Source of the DNA: an uncultured Ilumatobacter sp.
GTDB lineage: Bacteria; Actinomycetota; Acidimicrobiia; Acidimicrobiales; Ilumatobacteraceae
Length of the DNA stretch: 43,818 bases
Direction of reading: 5' to 3'
Assembly (NCBI GenBank): GCA_905182555.1
Contig: CAJJBX010000022.1
Coordinates: forward strand, 1 to 43,818
The position numbers and the translations under genes were made by a program. Within the stretch, counting starts at the first letter, position 1, and every line of letters begins with the position of its first letter. Below the pieces are notes generated by a model that ran no database searches, was not told the origin of the DNA, and saw only the letters and a program-made list of their open reading frames with translations. This document shows, in pieces, positions 25,874-35,820 of the stretch.

Positions 25874-26725
25874 CTACATGGGTGATGGCATGGGTGATGG
25901 CATGGGTGATGGCATGTGTGATGTGCGGATAATGCAGGTCTGCTGCGCAACAGCCAGGAGTTCGCCTGATTCGGCCCACACCCGCACGGTTCCGTGGCCG
26001 ATCGAACGTTGGAACGAGTCCGACACGATCTCAAGCAGCACCCACTCGGTTGCCACGTCGGTCCGGACCATCCGCAACGTGTTGTCAATGCTGGTGCCTC
26101 CGAGGGGTCGGCCGAGCGCGACGCACACACCCAGCGGAACGACGTCGGCAACATAGGCCAACGTTGCAGCCGATCCGATCGGCTCATGACGGAGACGACA
26201 CCACATGGCAATGAGGCCGCGTTGCGGCGTGCGTGTGTCGTCGAAAACGATCTCGCCGGCAGCGACTCGACGCTCCATCGCGTCATAGAACGCTGCGGGC
26301 CGGTCGCCACCGGGTTCAAACGGCTCGACCATCTCGCTGCACTCGTCAGGTGATGGCACGGACGGCATCGTGTGAAACTGCTCGACATCGCCATTGGGTC
26401 GGCTCGTTAGCGCGCAAGTCGATGACAGCATCAGCGCACCTCCGACTCGCGCAGTGACCTGGACCTGCGATGTGGCCCGGCCTGCGACCGGGACGTCGAC
26501 CTGGATATCGACGGTCTGCGATGTGGCGGCATTGGCCAGGAACTGCGTGGTGATCCACATCAGCGGGCGACCGGTCACCCGCTCGGCCGCTTCGACCGAT
26601 GCTGCGATGCCGGAGCCGCCGTAGAGAAAGTCGAAAGGCGTGGTCAGCGACGCCGCCGCCAAGAGACGAAAGCTCGTTGGGTTGTCGCCCTGCTCTAATG
26701 CCAGCAATTCAAACGGTTTACTCAC
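25874..26725 (-). CDS. Acyl-CoA thioesterase, double hotdog (TesB-like)
   Basis: Two hotdog domains in tandem. N-terminal domain: FDFLYGGSGIAASVEAAERV, RPLMWITTQFLANAATS, DIQVDVPVAGRATSQVQV. C-terminal domain: LIAMWCRLRHEPIGSAATLA, ADVVPLG, STSIDNTLRMV-like segment GTSIDNTLRMVRTDVATEW, then LEIVSDSFQRSIGHGTVRVW. This is the layout of TesB/ACOT-type enzymes hydrolysing acyl-CoA to fatty acid and CoA. Starts at ATG 26725 (MSKPFELLALEQGDN). The C-terminus carries three copies of Met-Pro-Ser-Pro from a DNA tandem repeat, not part of the fold. 283 residues. Confidence 0.85.
   Translation of the reverse strand: MSKPFELLALEQGDNPTSFRLLAAASLTTPFDFLYGGSGIAASVEAAERVTGRPLMWITTQFLANAATSQTVDIQVDVPVAGRATSQVQVTARVGGALMLSSTCALTSRPNGDVEQFHTMPSVPSPDECSEMVEPFEPGGDRPAAFYDAMERRVAAGEIVFDDTRTPQRGLIAMWCRLRHEPIGSAATLAYVADVVPLGVCVALGRPLGGTSIDNTLRMVRTDVATEWVLLEIVSDSFQRSIGHGTVRVWAESGELLAVAQQTCIIRTSHMPSPMPSPMPSPM
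25878..25916. repeat. 12-bp tandem repeat at the thioesterase 3' end
   Basis: Three perfect copies of ATGGGTGATGGC followed by a partial one (ATGTGTGATG). On the minus strand it encodes repeated Met-Pro-Ser-Pro at the very end of the thioesterase, ending at a TAG (25874-25876). Unit length is a multiple of three, so copy changes would not disturb the frame. Confidence 0.85.
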
Positions 26726-26824
26726 GGCGGAGACCGTGGCAGAAATCGTTGTGCCGTGCCAACTCCGAGGGATGTCACGTCATGAAGGCCTGGCATCGCT
26801 CGAAATCTCTGGCATGGTGGCAGG

Positions 26825-28024
26825 GTGAAGATCACTGACTGCACCACGTTCGTCATCGGAAATAAGCCCCCGCACTTCGGTGGCAAGTACTTCATCGTCG
26901 TCAAGCTCACGACTGACACGGGCGTGGTCGGCTATGGCGAGATCTATGTCGCCAGTGTCGGTCCGAACACCGTGGCGACGATGGTCAACGACATCGCCGA
27001 GCGGTGGGTCCTTGATGCAGACCCGAATCGAATCGAACTGCTCTGGCGGCAGATGTATTCAAGTGGATACTCCCTGCGCCCTGACCCGACGCTCGTCGGC
27101 ATCATGAGCGGCATCGAGATGGCCTGCTGGGACATCGTTGGCAAGGACGCTGGCAAGCCGATCAGTGACCTGCTCGGCGGACGGGTCCACGACACGCTGC
27201 GGACGTACACGTATCTCTACCCCAATGCCCAACGGCCGGACGTTTACAGCAACCCGTCCCAAGCCGCTGAGCAGGCCGCCTTCGAGGTGAGTCGCGGGTT
27301 CGATGCCGTGAAGTTTGACCCAGCTGGGCCGTACACCGCGTTCGACGGCCACATGCCCAGCCTCGATGACATCAGCCGTTCGGTGGCGATCACCGGAGCG
27401 ATTCGTGAGGCCGTCGGCGATCGAGCCGACCTGTTGTTTGGTACCCACGGCCAGTTCACCGCTGCCGGAGCGATCCGGCTGGCGCGTCAACTCGAGCAAT
27501 TCGATCCGCTCTGGTTCGAAGAGCCGACCGTTGCCGATGCCCCCGAAGAGATGGCTCGCGTTGCCCGTCAAACAACTATCCCGGTGGCAACGGGCGAGCG
27601 GCTCACCACGATCACCGAGTTCGCTGCGCTCGCTCGGCATCAGGCCGCATCCATCTGGCAGCCCAACCTCGGGCGGTGCGGTGGCATCCTCGCGGCGAAG
27701 AAAATCGCGGCGATCGCCGAGGCGTCCGGCTGCCAGATCGCACCGCATCTTTACTCCGGTCCAATCCTTGGGGCAGCCAACATCCAGCTCGCGGCAACCC
27801 TCCCGAACCTCTTGATGATCGAAGGCATCCAAGACTGGACCGGCTTCCACGCTGAGCTACTGACGAACCCAATCCAGTGGGAAGACGGCCGCGTGATCCC
27901 GTCACGCGAGCCCGGTCTCGGCACCGCGTTGGACGAAGCTGTTGCCCTGGCAAACCCGTACGTGCCAGACCCAGACGACGCCACCGACCTACACCTCGGC
28001 ATGCACCCCACTCCGATCCGGTAG
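26825..28024 (+). CDS. Mandelate racemase/muconate lactonizing enzyme family dehydratase
   Basis: Enolase-superfamily enzyme that abstracts a proton next to a carboxylate with Mg2+. GTG 26825 (VKITDCTTFVIGNKPP). N-terminal capping domain to about residue 125, then the barrel: FDAVKFDPAG (second-strand Lys), DLLFGTHGQFT, FEEPTVAD, TGERLTT (metal-ligand Glu in the ATGER motif), W-Q-P-N-L-G-R-C-G-G, and the sixth-strand PHLYSGPILGAAN carrying the His. 399 residues, normal for sugar-acid dehydratases such as galactonate or related enzymes. The exact sugar acid cannot be told. No sugar operon is adjacent. Confidence 0.88.
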   Translation: MKITDCTTFVIGNKPPHFGGKYFIVVKLTTDTGVVGYGEIYVASVGPNTVATMVNDIAERWVLDADPNRIELLWRQMYSSGYSLRPDPTLVGIMSGIEMACWDIVGKDAGKPISDLLGGRVHDTLRTYTYLYPNAQRPDVYSNPSQAAEQAAFEVSRGFDAVKFDPAGPYTAFDGHMPSLDDISRSVAITGAIREAVGDRADLLFGTHGQFTAAGAIRLARQLEQFDPLWFEEPTVADAPEEMARVARQTTIPVATGERLTTITEFAALARHQAASIWQPNLGRCGGILAAKKIAAIAEASGCQIAPHLYSGPILGAANIQLAATLPNLLMIEGIQDWTGFHAELLTNPIQWEDGRVIPSREPGLGTALDEAVALANPYVPDPDDATDLHLGMHPTPIR

Positions 28025-28040
28025 TGCCTTCCGCGCCGAA

Positions 28041-28105
28041 CTCAGCTACTCAGCTACTCAGCTACTCAAGCTACTCAGCTACTCAACTACTCAACTACTC
28101 AGCTA
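28041..28105. repeat. 8-bp tandem repeat between convergent genes
   Basis: Seven to eight near-perfect copies of CAGCTACT, with two units reading CAACTACT and one carrying an extra A. It fills the gap between the enolase-superfamily gene and dnaE2, both of which end nearby. It contains no inverted-repeat hairpin of note and does not encode anything in either direction. Confidence 0.85.
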
Positions 28106-28174
28106 ACAAACTGTGACAAAGGTCGATCCGAGTGTGTGCGTGGCTCTGAGCGTGACCGACTCCGGTCATCGCAC

Positions 28175-31100
28175 TCAGCGGAAGTCGCGGCTTTGTGTTT
28201 TGCCAGCCATCGGCAACGGATCGAGCCGTTCGGCCACGATATTGATCACACCTTCGGCCCGCTCAAGCCGGCCGCGGACCACCATTGCGGGGGCCTCGCG
28301 AGCCACCTTGCGGAACCGATGCCAGCAGCCCTTCGACACCACCACGTTGATCAATCCAGTCTCGTCTTCGAGGTTGAGGAAGGTCACCCCCTGCGCTGTT
28401 TGAGGTCGCTGGCGATGCGTCACCACTCCAGCAACATGGACCACTGTGTCGGGTTCTGCATTCCACAGCTGCACCGACGTCAGCACTCCAATCGCATCCA
28501 GTTCCTTTCGCACGAACTGTGTGGGGTGCCCCTCAGGCGATACGCCGGTGGCCCACAGGTCGGCAACGGCTTCTTCCATCGGAGTCATCCCTGGCAACCG
28601 AGGCGCTGCATCACCGGTGATGTGCCTTCCAGTCGACCAGGCCGCGACTGGACGGTGGCGCCGACCGTCCATATCGCTTCGCGGCGGTTGAGTGCAAAGC
28701 ACTCGCTAAACACCCCGGCGGTGGCCAGCGCTTCGAGCTGTGGAAGCTGCAAATCAGGAACCCGGCGCACGAGGTCTTCGGTGTCGGTGAACAAGCCGCC
28801 CTCTTTGCGCACCGTTTCAATCTGTTTGGCTAACTCGCTGCCGATCCCTCGCACCGAACCGAGGCCGAGCCTGACTGCCAAACTGCCCTGCGACACTCCC
28901 CCCTGCGACGCTCCCCCCTGCAACGCTCCTGCTGGCTCGCCGTCGACATTCGGCGGGCAGAGCTCCAAGGTGGCGCCGGCCAGCGATGCATTGAGGTCGG
29001 GAGTGTGGACGACTACACCGTGTCGACGGGCATCGCGGACCAATGTGTGTGGCGACCAGAACCCCATTGGCTGTGCGTTGAGGAGTGCCGCACAGAACGC
29101 TGCTGGCTCGTGATACTTGATCCACGACGAGGCGTAAACGAGGTAGGCAAAGCTGACCGAGTGCGACTCGGGGAACCCGTAGTTCGCGAATGCCTTCATC
29201 TTCAGGTACAGCTCGTCGGCGACGTCGCCAACGATGCCGTTGGTTGCCATCCCGGCGTAAAGCCGCTGCTTGAGCTGCTCCATCCGCCGAGCCGACCGTT
29301 TCGATCCCATGGCCTGGCGCAGCTCATCGGACTCGGCCGGAGTGAAACCGGCAACGTCGATTGCCATCTGCATCAGCTGTTCTTGGAAGAGCGGAATTCC
29401 GAGAGTCTTGCCGAGCGAGTTTTCGAGCAGCGGATGGAGATACGTCACCTGCTCCTGGCCGTTGCGACGCCGGATGTACGGGTGCACCGAACCGCCTTGG
29501 ATTGGGCCTGGCCGGATGAGCGCTACCTCAACCACAAGGTCGTAGAACCGGCGCGGTTTGAGACGCGGCAAGGTTGCCATCTGGGCACGCGACTCGATCT
29601 GGAATACCCCGACCGTGTCGGCGCGGCACAACATTGCGTACACGTCGTCGTCTTGCGGGATGGTCGCGATGTCGATCTCGTAGCCCCGGTGTTCACGGAC
29701 CAGGTCAACGGCGTAGTGCAGCGCTGAGAGCATGCCGAGGCCGAGCAGATCGAACTTCACGAGGCCCGTAGCTGCACAGTCGTCTTTGTCCCACTGCAGC
29801 ACCGACCGCTTGTCCATCCGGCCCCACTCGACCGGGCATACCTCGATGACCGGCCGGTCGGCAATCACCATGCCGCCCGAGTGGATACCGAGGTGGCGCG
29901 GCGCGTCTTCGACTTCGAGCGCCAATTCAAGCACCGTCTTCGGAATGATCGCGCGCTGCTCTTGTTCCTGCTGCTCCATCGTCACCGCTACTCCTCCCCA
30001 GCCGTCGACCTGTTTCGACCAGGCGTCTTGCTGGCCGGGTTCGTAGCCGAGCGCTTTGGCCATGTCGCGCACCGCCGAACGCGCCCGGTAGGTGATCACG
30101 TTGGCAACCTGTGCGGTGTGATGTCGTCCGTAGCGTTCATACACATACTGGATGACTTCCTCGCGGCGGTCGGACTCGATGTCGATGTCAATGTCGGGTG
30201 GACCATCCCGCTCGGGCGACAGGAAACGTTCGAACAGCAGGCCGAGCGACACGGCATCGGCGGCCGTGACTCCGATGGCATAGCAGACCGCCGAGTTCGC
30301 TGCGCTCCCGCGCCCCTGGCAGTAGATGTCGGAACGACGGCAGAATTCCACGAGATCCCACACGACAAGGAAGTAGCCGGCGAAGTCGAGCTGTTCAATC
30401 AGCGCCAGCTCGCGGTCGATGGTCTGCCAGGCCCTGGATCGCAACGACAGATCTTCAGATTGGGTCGGCCGAGCCCCGTAGCGCTTCGTGCCACCTGCTT
30501 CGGTGACCTGGCGGAGGTATTGCATCTCGGTGAGCGGCTGATCACCAGCACCAGCGGGGCATGGGAACGGTGGGAGTTTCGGCGCCACGAGTGCGAGGTC
30601 GAATGCCGCTGCCCGGCCCACAGCGGCTGCCCGCTCAACCGCGCCCGGATATCGAGCGAAGCGAGCCTGCTGCTCGGTACCGGATCGCAAATGTGCTCCC
30701 GCTGAGCCCGGCAGCCACGCGTCGACATCGGCCAGGCTGCGCCGTGACCTGACCGCGGCAAGTGCAGTGGCCAGCTTGCGTTGCGCGGGTGTCGCATAGT
30801 GAACGTTGTTGGTCGCCACGCAACCGACCCCCGTCTGCTGGGCCAGTTCGTACAGCGCATCGTTGCGTGCCGAGTCGAGTGGATCGCCGTGATCCCACAG
30901 TTCGACCAGCACACGGTCCTGTCCGAATCCTTCGATCCATGGTCGACGTGCGCGCCGCGCCGCCTCGGGCTGGCTCACGTGCTGCGCCCACGTACTCGAC
31001 GGACAGCCGGTGAGGACCCAGACGTGGCCGCCCAACATCTCGGCCAGATCGGCAAAAGCGAACTGCGGTGCACCTTTCTCGCCGGCCAGGTGACCAAGGC

Positions 31101-31707
31101 TTAACGCCCGCGAGAGCTTGCCGTATCCCTCGACCCCATCGGCCAGCACCAAAAGATGCGTTCCTGGCGGGTCCGGCGCATGCGCATCAGGAACACGACC
31201 TGTGGCTACCTGGCGGTCGGTGTCCGGTTCGCTGCGCGCCACTCCTAAGCCGGCAAGCAAGCCGTCGGTCAGGGTGATCTCGGCGCCGAACACCGTAGGT
31301 AGACCGACTGCCTTGGCTGCCTCGGCGAACCGCACCACACCGTAGAACCCGTTGTGATCGGTGATTGCCAGCGCTGTGAGCCCGAGCCGAGCTGCCTCGA
31401 TGGCGAGTTCTTCTGGATGAGAAGCGCCGTCGAGAAACGAGAAGTTCGAATGACAGTGCAGCTCTGCGTACGGGACGACATCAGCATCTGATGCAGGTCT
31501 CTGCAACCCATCAGGTGTTTTGAATGGCTGCCGTTTGCGGCTCCATGCCGGGCTGTCGCCACCGGCATTCCACGATGGACTTCCCGGCGCGCGACCATCT
31601 CGGTTGATCGGCTCCGTACTGTGTTGCTGCTGCCCTGATGATGGCGGCTGACCCGACAGGGTTGCTTCGAGTTCGCTCCATGGCCAGGACGGGTTGTTGA
31701 ACCCCAT
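28175..31707 (-). CDS. dnaE2: Error-prone DNA polymerase III alpha, DnaE2 (one frameshift near 28615)
   Basis: Replicative-type C-family polymerase used for damage-induced translesion synthesis, acting with ImuA' and ImuB. ATG 31707 (MGFNNPSWPWSELEATLSG) matches the DnaE2 start. The PHP domain opens with AELHCHSNFSFLDGASHP and ITDHNGFYGV. The polymerase active site has GRGSAANSAVCYAIG and PDIDIDIESDRREEVIQY, with the two catalytic Asp. The 3' region runs to RPGRLEGTSPV, then hits a stop; the expected end, PRLPGMTPMEEAVADLW to QTAQGVTFLNLEDETG (the OB-fold), lies in another frame down to 28175. The shift is near 28610-28625. Joined length is about 1,175 residues, right for DnaE2. A LexA box lies 12 bases upstream. 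Confidence 0.92.
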
Positions 31708-31718
31708 CCCCCCTATTA

Positions 31719-31734
31719 TCGAACACCTGTTCTA
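31719..31734 (-). promoter_or_regulatory. LexA (SOS) box upstream of dnaE2
   Basis: TCGAACACCTGTTCTA, a near match to the actinobacterial LexA box TCGAAC-N4-GTTCGA, lies 12 bases before the dnaE2 ATG. It overlaps the TAG stop of the upstream NUDIX gene, so dnaE2 has its own damage-inducible promoter at or inside the end of that gene. Confidence 0.85.
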
Positions 31735-32301
31735 TTCTTGCAAGTCGAATCTGGATGCAAATCTGGCTTGGAGGTACCGCAAGATCCCTTCAAGACCCGG
31801 ATCAGCGCGTTCAACTGCTGCATCCCACTCGAACCAGTCGATCTCTTGGCTCTCATCCGCTGGCGGTGCGGGGTCCGCAGCGCCACCATCAATCAAGTAA
31901 CGCACGTCGAGATGAGTATGCCCTCGACCACCGGCGTGCACATCGACATGCACGAGAGGCGGCACACCCTCAGCGTCGAGCGAGTCAAGGAAGGCAACAT
32001 CGAGCCCAGTTTCTTCACGAGCCTCACGCAGCGCAGCGGCCCATGGCGTCTCCCCCGGGTCGATGTGTCCCCCTGGCTGCAGCCAGAAGCCGAGCCGCTT
32101 GTGCTTCAGCAAGATCACGCCGCGCGGACCGACCACCAACGCTGAACCGGTGACGTGAATCGGATCGGATTCCTGCGACAGTGGGTCCCTGAGCTGGTCG
32201 AATGCCTCGACGAACCGTTCAATCGACACCTGTTCGCGTTCATTGACTGCGACACGCTCAACCACATCGGACCGCAATCGAGCAAGCACATCGAGCGACA
32301 T
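31732..32301 (-). CDS. NUDIX hydrolase
   Basis: About 189 residues from ATG 32301 (MSLDVLARLRSDVVERV); ATG 32310 is also possible. The Nudix box is PGGHIDPGETPWAAALREAR followed by EETGLDV. An N-terminal helical region of about 55 residues precedes the SALVVGPRGVILLKHKRLGF strand. The HVDVHAGGRGHTHLDVRYLI strand pair suits the subgroup acting on nucleotides or coenzymes. It ends inside the dnaE2 LexA box. Sanitising oxidised or damaged nucleotides during SOS is an attractive but untested idea. Confidence 0.88.
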   Translation of the reverse strand: MSLDVLARLRSDVVERVAVNEREQVSIERFVEAFDQLRDPLSQESDPIHVTGSALVVGPRGVILLKHKRLGFWLQPGGHIDPGETPWAAALREAREETGLDVAFLDSLDAEGVPPLVHVDVHAGGRGHTHLDVRYLIDGGAADPAPPADESQEIDWFEWDAAVERADPGLEGILRYLQARFASRFDLQE

Positions 32302-32497
32302 ACACCTCATTGTTGGCCGTCTGGCGGACCGTTCCAAGTCACATTGATGCAATTTTGTCAAAAAATTCTTGAGTTCCAGACAATTCGAGCCGATACCTCA
32401 ATGAAAGCCGGAACGAACGAATCAACCGCTCCGTGGCTCGAACAGAACACCGCATCCCAACCCGGTCGGCGGACCACTCCTGGCGGAAGAAATAATT

Positions 32498-33505
32498 ATG
32501 GACCAAGAAATCAATCCCGCACCTCGCATCCTGATTGCGGTGTCCGATTCCGACCTGCGTCGGTTCGCCGTTGCTGGTCTGCGCTCCTCGGGCTTCTGCG
32601 TCAGCGCCCCGACCGATGCCGAAGCAGCCATGCTGCTTGCTCAGTCGTTCTCCCCCGATGTGCTGATCGTCGACTCGCGCCTCGTCACCCCCGAGGGCCG
32701 ACCGCTGTTCGAACAGCTCCGCAACTCAACCGAGCAATACCTGGTGTGCATCGCAGGCGAAGGTGAGCATCGCGTGCGCTCCGTCATGCTGCAGGCCGGT
32801 GCAGACGACGCCATTTCCACCCCTCTGCATGTCGATGAACTCGCTGCCCGCTGCAACGCGATGCTCCGCCGCCCGCGTCAGCTGCAGCAGCGTGTCGAGA
32901 GTGTCAGCGCCGCATCGCTTGTCGTCGGCCCGCTCACCATTGACCTTGGGCGCCGCGAAGTCCGTGTTGATGACAAAGAAGCACAGACCACTCGCATCGA
33001 GTTCTCGCTGCTCGAGCAGCTCTGCCGTCGCCCCACTGAAGTGTGCACACGTGAGGAACTGCTTGATGCTGTCTGGGGACCGCGTTGGGTCGGTGACAGC
33101 CACGTCGTGGATGTGCACCTGTCCAACCTGCGCCGCAAGCTCGACCAGGCAGCACCCAACACCAAGGTGATCCACACCGTCCGCGGTGTCGGCTTCCGCC
33201 TTGCCAACGACATCACCGACGCCATCGGGATCCCCCTCGCCGTCGGCGTCGGCGTCGGCGTCGCGTCTGACTCTTCATCTCGATCTCAATCTCGATCTCA
33301 ACATCTGCCTGGTCACTCAGTCGTAGAGAGCACTGATCCACCAGCGTCGGTGTTCGGCAATCACCAGGTAGCTGCGCTGATCGTCGGTGACCATCTGGAA
33401 GCGGGCCAATCGACGATGCCGTTCGGGCTCCCACCAGCGCTCATCAATCGGCCACGGCCCCGCCCAGGCAGCAACCTGACGCAACCGACCGCGCCGCCAT
33501 CCTGA
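32498..33505 (+). CDS. OmpR-type response regulator with atypical receiver
   Basis: Transcription factor with a receiver-like domain (residues about 10-125) and a winged-helix DNA-binding domain (about 140-240: LTIDLGRREVRVDD, LLEQLCRRPTEVCTREELLD, VWGPRWVGDSHVVDVHLSNL, KVIHTVRGVGFRL). ATG 32498 is preceded by GGAAG. The receiver keeps the Asp on the third strand (DVLIVDSRL) but its acidic pair is weak (AVSDSDLRR) and the usual Lys before Pro is Thr (STPLHVDEL), so normal phosphotransfer is doubtful. No histidine kinase lies beside it. The tail after GFRLAND, about 100 residues, is repetitive and overlaps the convergent imuB 3' end by 189 bases. It probably comes from a lost stop or frameshift near 33265. 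Confidence 0.85.
   Translation: MDQEINPAPRILIAVSDSDLRRFAVAGLRSSGFCVSAPTDAEAAMLLAQSFSPDVLIVDSRLVTPEGRPLFEQLRNSTEQYLVCIAGEGEHRVRSVMLQAGADDAISTPLHVDELAARCNAMLRRPRQLQQRVESVSAASLVVGPLTIDLGRREVRVDDKEAQTTRIEFSLLEQLCRRPTEVCTREELLDAVWGPRWVGDSHVVDVHLSNLRRKLDQAAPNTKVIHTVRGVGFRLANDITDAIGIPLAVGVGVGVASDSSSRSQSRSQHLPGHSVVESTDPPASVFGNHQVAALIVGDHLEAGQSTMPFGLPPALINRPRPRPGSNLTQPTAPPS
33241..33300. repeat. Two short tandem repeats at the 3' end of the regulator gene
   Basis: CGTCGG repeated three to four times (33241-33263) and two copies of ATCTCGATCTCA (33277-33300). They fall where a normal OmpR-family gene should end and just before the imuB stop, so they likely belong to the native intergenic region rather than to the protein. 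Confidence 0.75.
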
Positions 33506-34978
33506 CGCCTCGTCGCCGGTCAGCAACCTGAACTGAGCAGGCCCAGCTGACACCACTCCGCGCCCACTGACCTTGACCGGCTGCCCTGCTTTGTCGAAGA
33601 CTTCAACCGGGTGTGGCTCGGCAAACACCGTGGCCGGCGACGGTGACGGAAGCGAACCCGGCCAGGGACCTACTGGCCCACTTCCCGTCCCGGCAGCTGA
33701 CGTCGCCCGCTGCCGCTGGTCAAAATCAACCATCGACGCCGGCACCCAGCGATAGCGATCAGCCGGTAGTCGACCGCCGTTCCACACCGGCACCGTGACT
33801 GCTTCGTCAGAGGTGAGCATGGCCAGTCGGGCAACACTCCGCGCTGCCTGCCGGTCAGCTTCGGACTGGCCACCCCACAACCCGAGCTGGCTCCCGACGT
33901 CAGCGCGCACCTCATCAGGTGTCAGCCTGATGAGGGCAATGCCGCCGGTGATCTCCTGATCGCTCCCTCGCGGCAGATTGATCCACGCATCGAGTTGCCA
34001 CCGGACACGCTCGACCATCGCTGCGGCGTTCAGCCCTGCCGAACGGAACCACGAACGTTCAGATCGCTCACTGTGCTCAGTTTCAAGCTGCACAACTAGC
34101 CGAGTACACACGCGACCTTCAGCCGACAGGGCCTGCGCCAACTCGTCGGCCAACTGCTTGGCGACAAAGACCACTGCAGCCGCCTGGGCAACCGGGTCGT
34201 CGAGCACGTGATCAAGCCGACGCTCCGGCGACGGGTCAGTGGTGCTCGGCAACCGGTGATCGGCACCTGAGGCCAACTGATGGGCGTGCACACCGGGATG
34301 ACCGAAACGCCCGAGCACGTCGCTGGCCGTGAGCGCCGCGAGGTCACCAAGCCGACGCAGGCCGAGCCGGATGAACAGGTCGATCATTTCGGGGTCGCAC
34401 TCCCCCAATGTCTGCAGCCAACCAATCGGCAATGGCGCACAGAAGGCTGCTGACCCGCCAGCTTCGACCAAGACCGGAGAACCCCGCCGCACCGACAGCC
34501 GCGCTGCGGCGCTCGATGCAAACCGGCCATCAGCGACGCCGACACCGACGGGCCCACCTGTTCCCCCGACACCCGTTCCCGTGACACCCACCGCGCTGCC
34601 AATGGCTTCAAGCAGCACATCCGACAGTTCCGCATCGCCGCCGAAGTATCGCGACGGGCCTCGTGCGGCCAGGCTGACCCAACCAGCTTCAACCACGTCG
34701 AGCCGAGGCGAGAACTCGGCAACAGCACGCACCACTGGCTCAAACTCGCGGGCATCGCGAGCGACATCATGATCAGCAAGAACGAGGTCAGGGCAGCGCC
34801 TCTGCGCCTGCCGCCGGCGCTGCCCGATCACCACGCCCTCGGCCGCAGCAGCAGCCGTACGCGCGACCACCCGGTTGGCGTGCATCACAGCAGCCAACTG
34901 TTCGGGACGAAACCCAGCAGCAACCGCCGACCAGTCAGGCAGCCACACTGTGACCATACGCATTGGCGGACCATCCAT
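33317..34978 (-). CDS. imuB: ImuB, Y-family polymerase-like adaptor
   Basis: DNA-damage mutasome protein that links DnaE2 and ImuA' to the beta clamp. ATG 34978 sits two bases after the ImuA' stop (TGATCATG). The Y-family-like core runs from MVTVWLPDWSAVAAGF through IGWLQTLGECDPEMIDLFIR and LGLRRLGDLAALTASDVL. Catalytic acidic residues of true Y-family polymerases are not evident, as expected for ImuB. A clamp-binding motif QLGLWGG is visible at about residue 363, the same type as mycobacterial ImuB. A long C-terminal region (STMVDFDQRQR, WAGPWPIDERWWEPERHRR) matches known ImuB tails. 553 residues. Confidence 0.92.
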   Translation of the reverse strand: MDGPPMRMVTVWLPDWSAVAAGFRPEQLAAVMHANRVVARTAAAAAEGVVIGQRRRQAQRRCPDLVLADHDVARDAREFEPVVRAVAEFSPRLDVVEAGWVSLAARGPSRYFGGDAELSDVLLEAIGSAVGVTGTGVGGTGGPVGVGVADGRFASSAAARLSVRRGSPVLVEAGGSAAFCAPLPIGWLQTLGECDPEMIDLFIRLGLRRLGDLAALTASDVLGRFGHPGVHAHQLASGADHRLPSTTDPSPERRLDHVLDDPVAQAAAVVFVAKQLADELAQALSAEGRVCTRLVVQLETEHSERSERSWFRSAGLNAAAMVERVRWQLDAWINLPRGSDQEITGGIALIRLTPDEVRADVGSQLGLWGGQSEADRQAARSVARLAMLTSDEAVTVPVWNGGRLPADRYRWVPASMVDFDQRQRATSAAGTGSGPVGPWPGSLPSPSPATVFAEPHPVEVFDKAGQPVKVSGRGVVSAGPAQFRLLTGDEASGWRRGRLRQVAAWAGPWPIDERWWEPERHRRLARFQMVTDDQRSYLVIAEHRRWWISALYD

Positions 34979-34980
34979 GA

Positions 34981-35808
34981 TCAGCTCACCGCAGAGAGCA
35001 ATGGCGGCTCATTGTCGAGAGCAGTTGCTGCTGCATCGTGTTCGCTCGACGTGACTTCAGCGCCGAACGGCAGCGCCAGCGAAACGCACCGACGACCTGG
35101 CACCCGGCGCCCAGATGCCGACATATCAACCGTGCGCTGCTGCAGATGCCCCCACCCCGCACCGACACCCGACCAGACCTGGTCAATGGTGTCAATCACG
35201 CCGTCGCACACCAACGGCCCTGGGTCACCGAGCACCAGCATCACGACCCCACGCTGCTGCAAACGGGTGGCAACCTTGCGCACCGTGCTGGCCGTGACCT
35301 CGGCGGGCACCCGTGTGAGCATCACTTCGAATCCATCGGCAGCAGCGGCAACCACGTCGGCCCACCGGGCTGCGCGTTCGGCGACATTGGCTGCGGTGGT
35401 CTTGCCGCCCAGAGATGTGTCGATCGCAACAATGCGTTCGAGCGGCACTCCGAGCTCGCTGGCCGCATCGAGCCCGAGCGTGGGCACGTCGATCACTGCC
35501 AGCCACGATCCTGCCGCCACTGCCGCAGCAACCAGGTCGAGTGACGCCGATGTGGCAGCCATGCCACGGCATGACAGGACACGACCGCGCACCAAGCCGC
35601 CTTCAGAAAAGAGTTTGGTGACGTGCCCAGCGACCGGCAACATCTGTTCACGAGCCATCGACACCGGCGCAACTCGGTCACCGAGTGCCGCCAACACCGA
35701 CGCCAGCGATGCCGGGGTGCCGGTGCCGGGGTCGGCCACGTCGTTAACCTGCTTGCCAGCGATATTGCCAGGCACATCGTCGTTAATGTCTCGTACCGCA
35801 ACGTCCAT
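34981..35808 (-). CDS. imuA': ImuA', SOS mutasome recombinase-like protein
   Basis: First gene of the damage-inducible mutasome pair; its stop is two bases before imuB. The start ATG 35808 (MDVAVRDINDDVPGN) follows the LexA box by 12 bases; an upstream in-frame ATG would place that operator inside the coding region. It resembles the RecA-like core of ImuA' proteins: GHVTKLFSEGGLVRGRVLSC, AATSASLDLVAAAVAAGSW, LAVIDVPTLGLDAASELGVP and FEVMLTRVPAEVTAST. A Walker A motif is absent, consistent with the family's loss of ATPase. About 275 residues. Confidence 0.88.
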   Translation of the reverse strand: MDVAVRDINDDVPGNIAGKQVNDVADPGTGTPASLASVLAALGDRVAPVSMAREQMLPVAGHVTKLFSEGGLVRGRVLSCRGMAATSASLDLVAAAVAAGSWLAVIDVPTLGLDAASELGVPLERIVAIDTSLGGKTTAANVAERAARWADVVAAAADGFEVMLTRVPAEVTASTVRKVATRLQQRGVVMLVLGDPGPLVCDGVIDTIDQVWSGVGAGWGHLQQRTVDMSASGRRVPGRRCVSLALPFGAEVTSSEHDAAATALDNEPPLLSAVS

Positions 35809-35820
35809 TCCGACATGATA

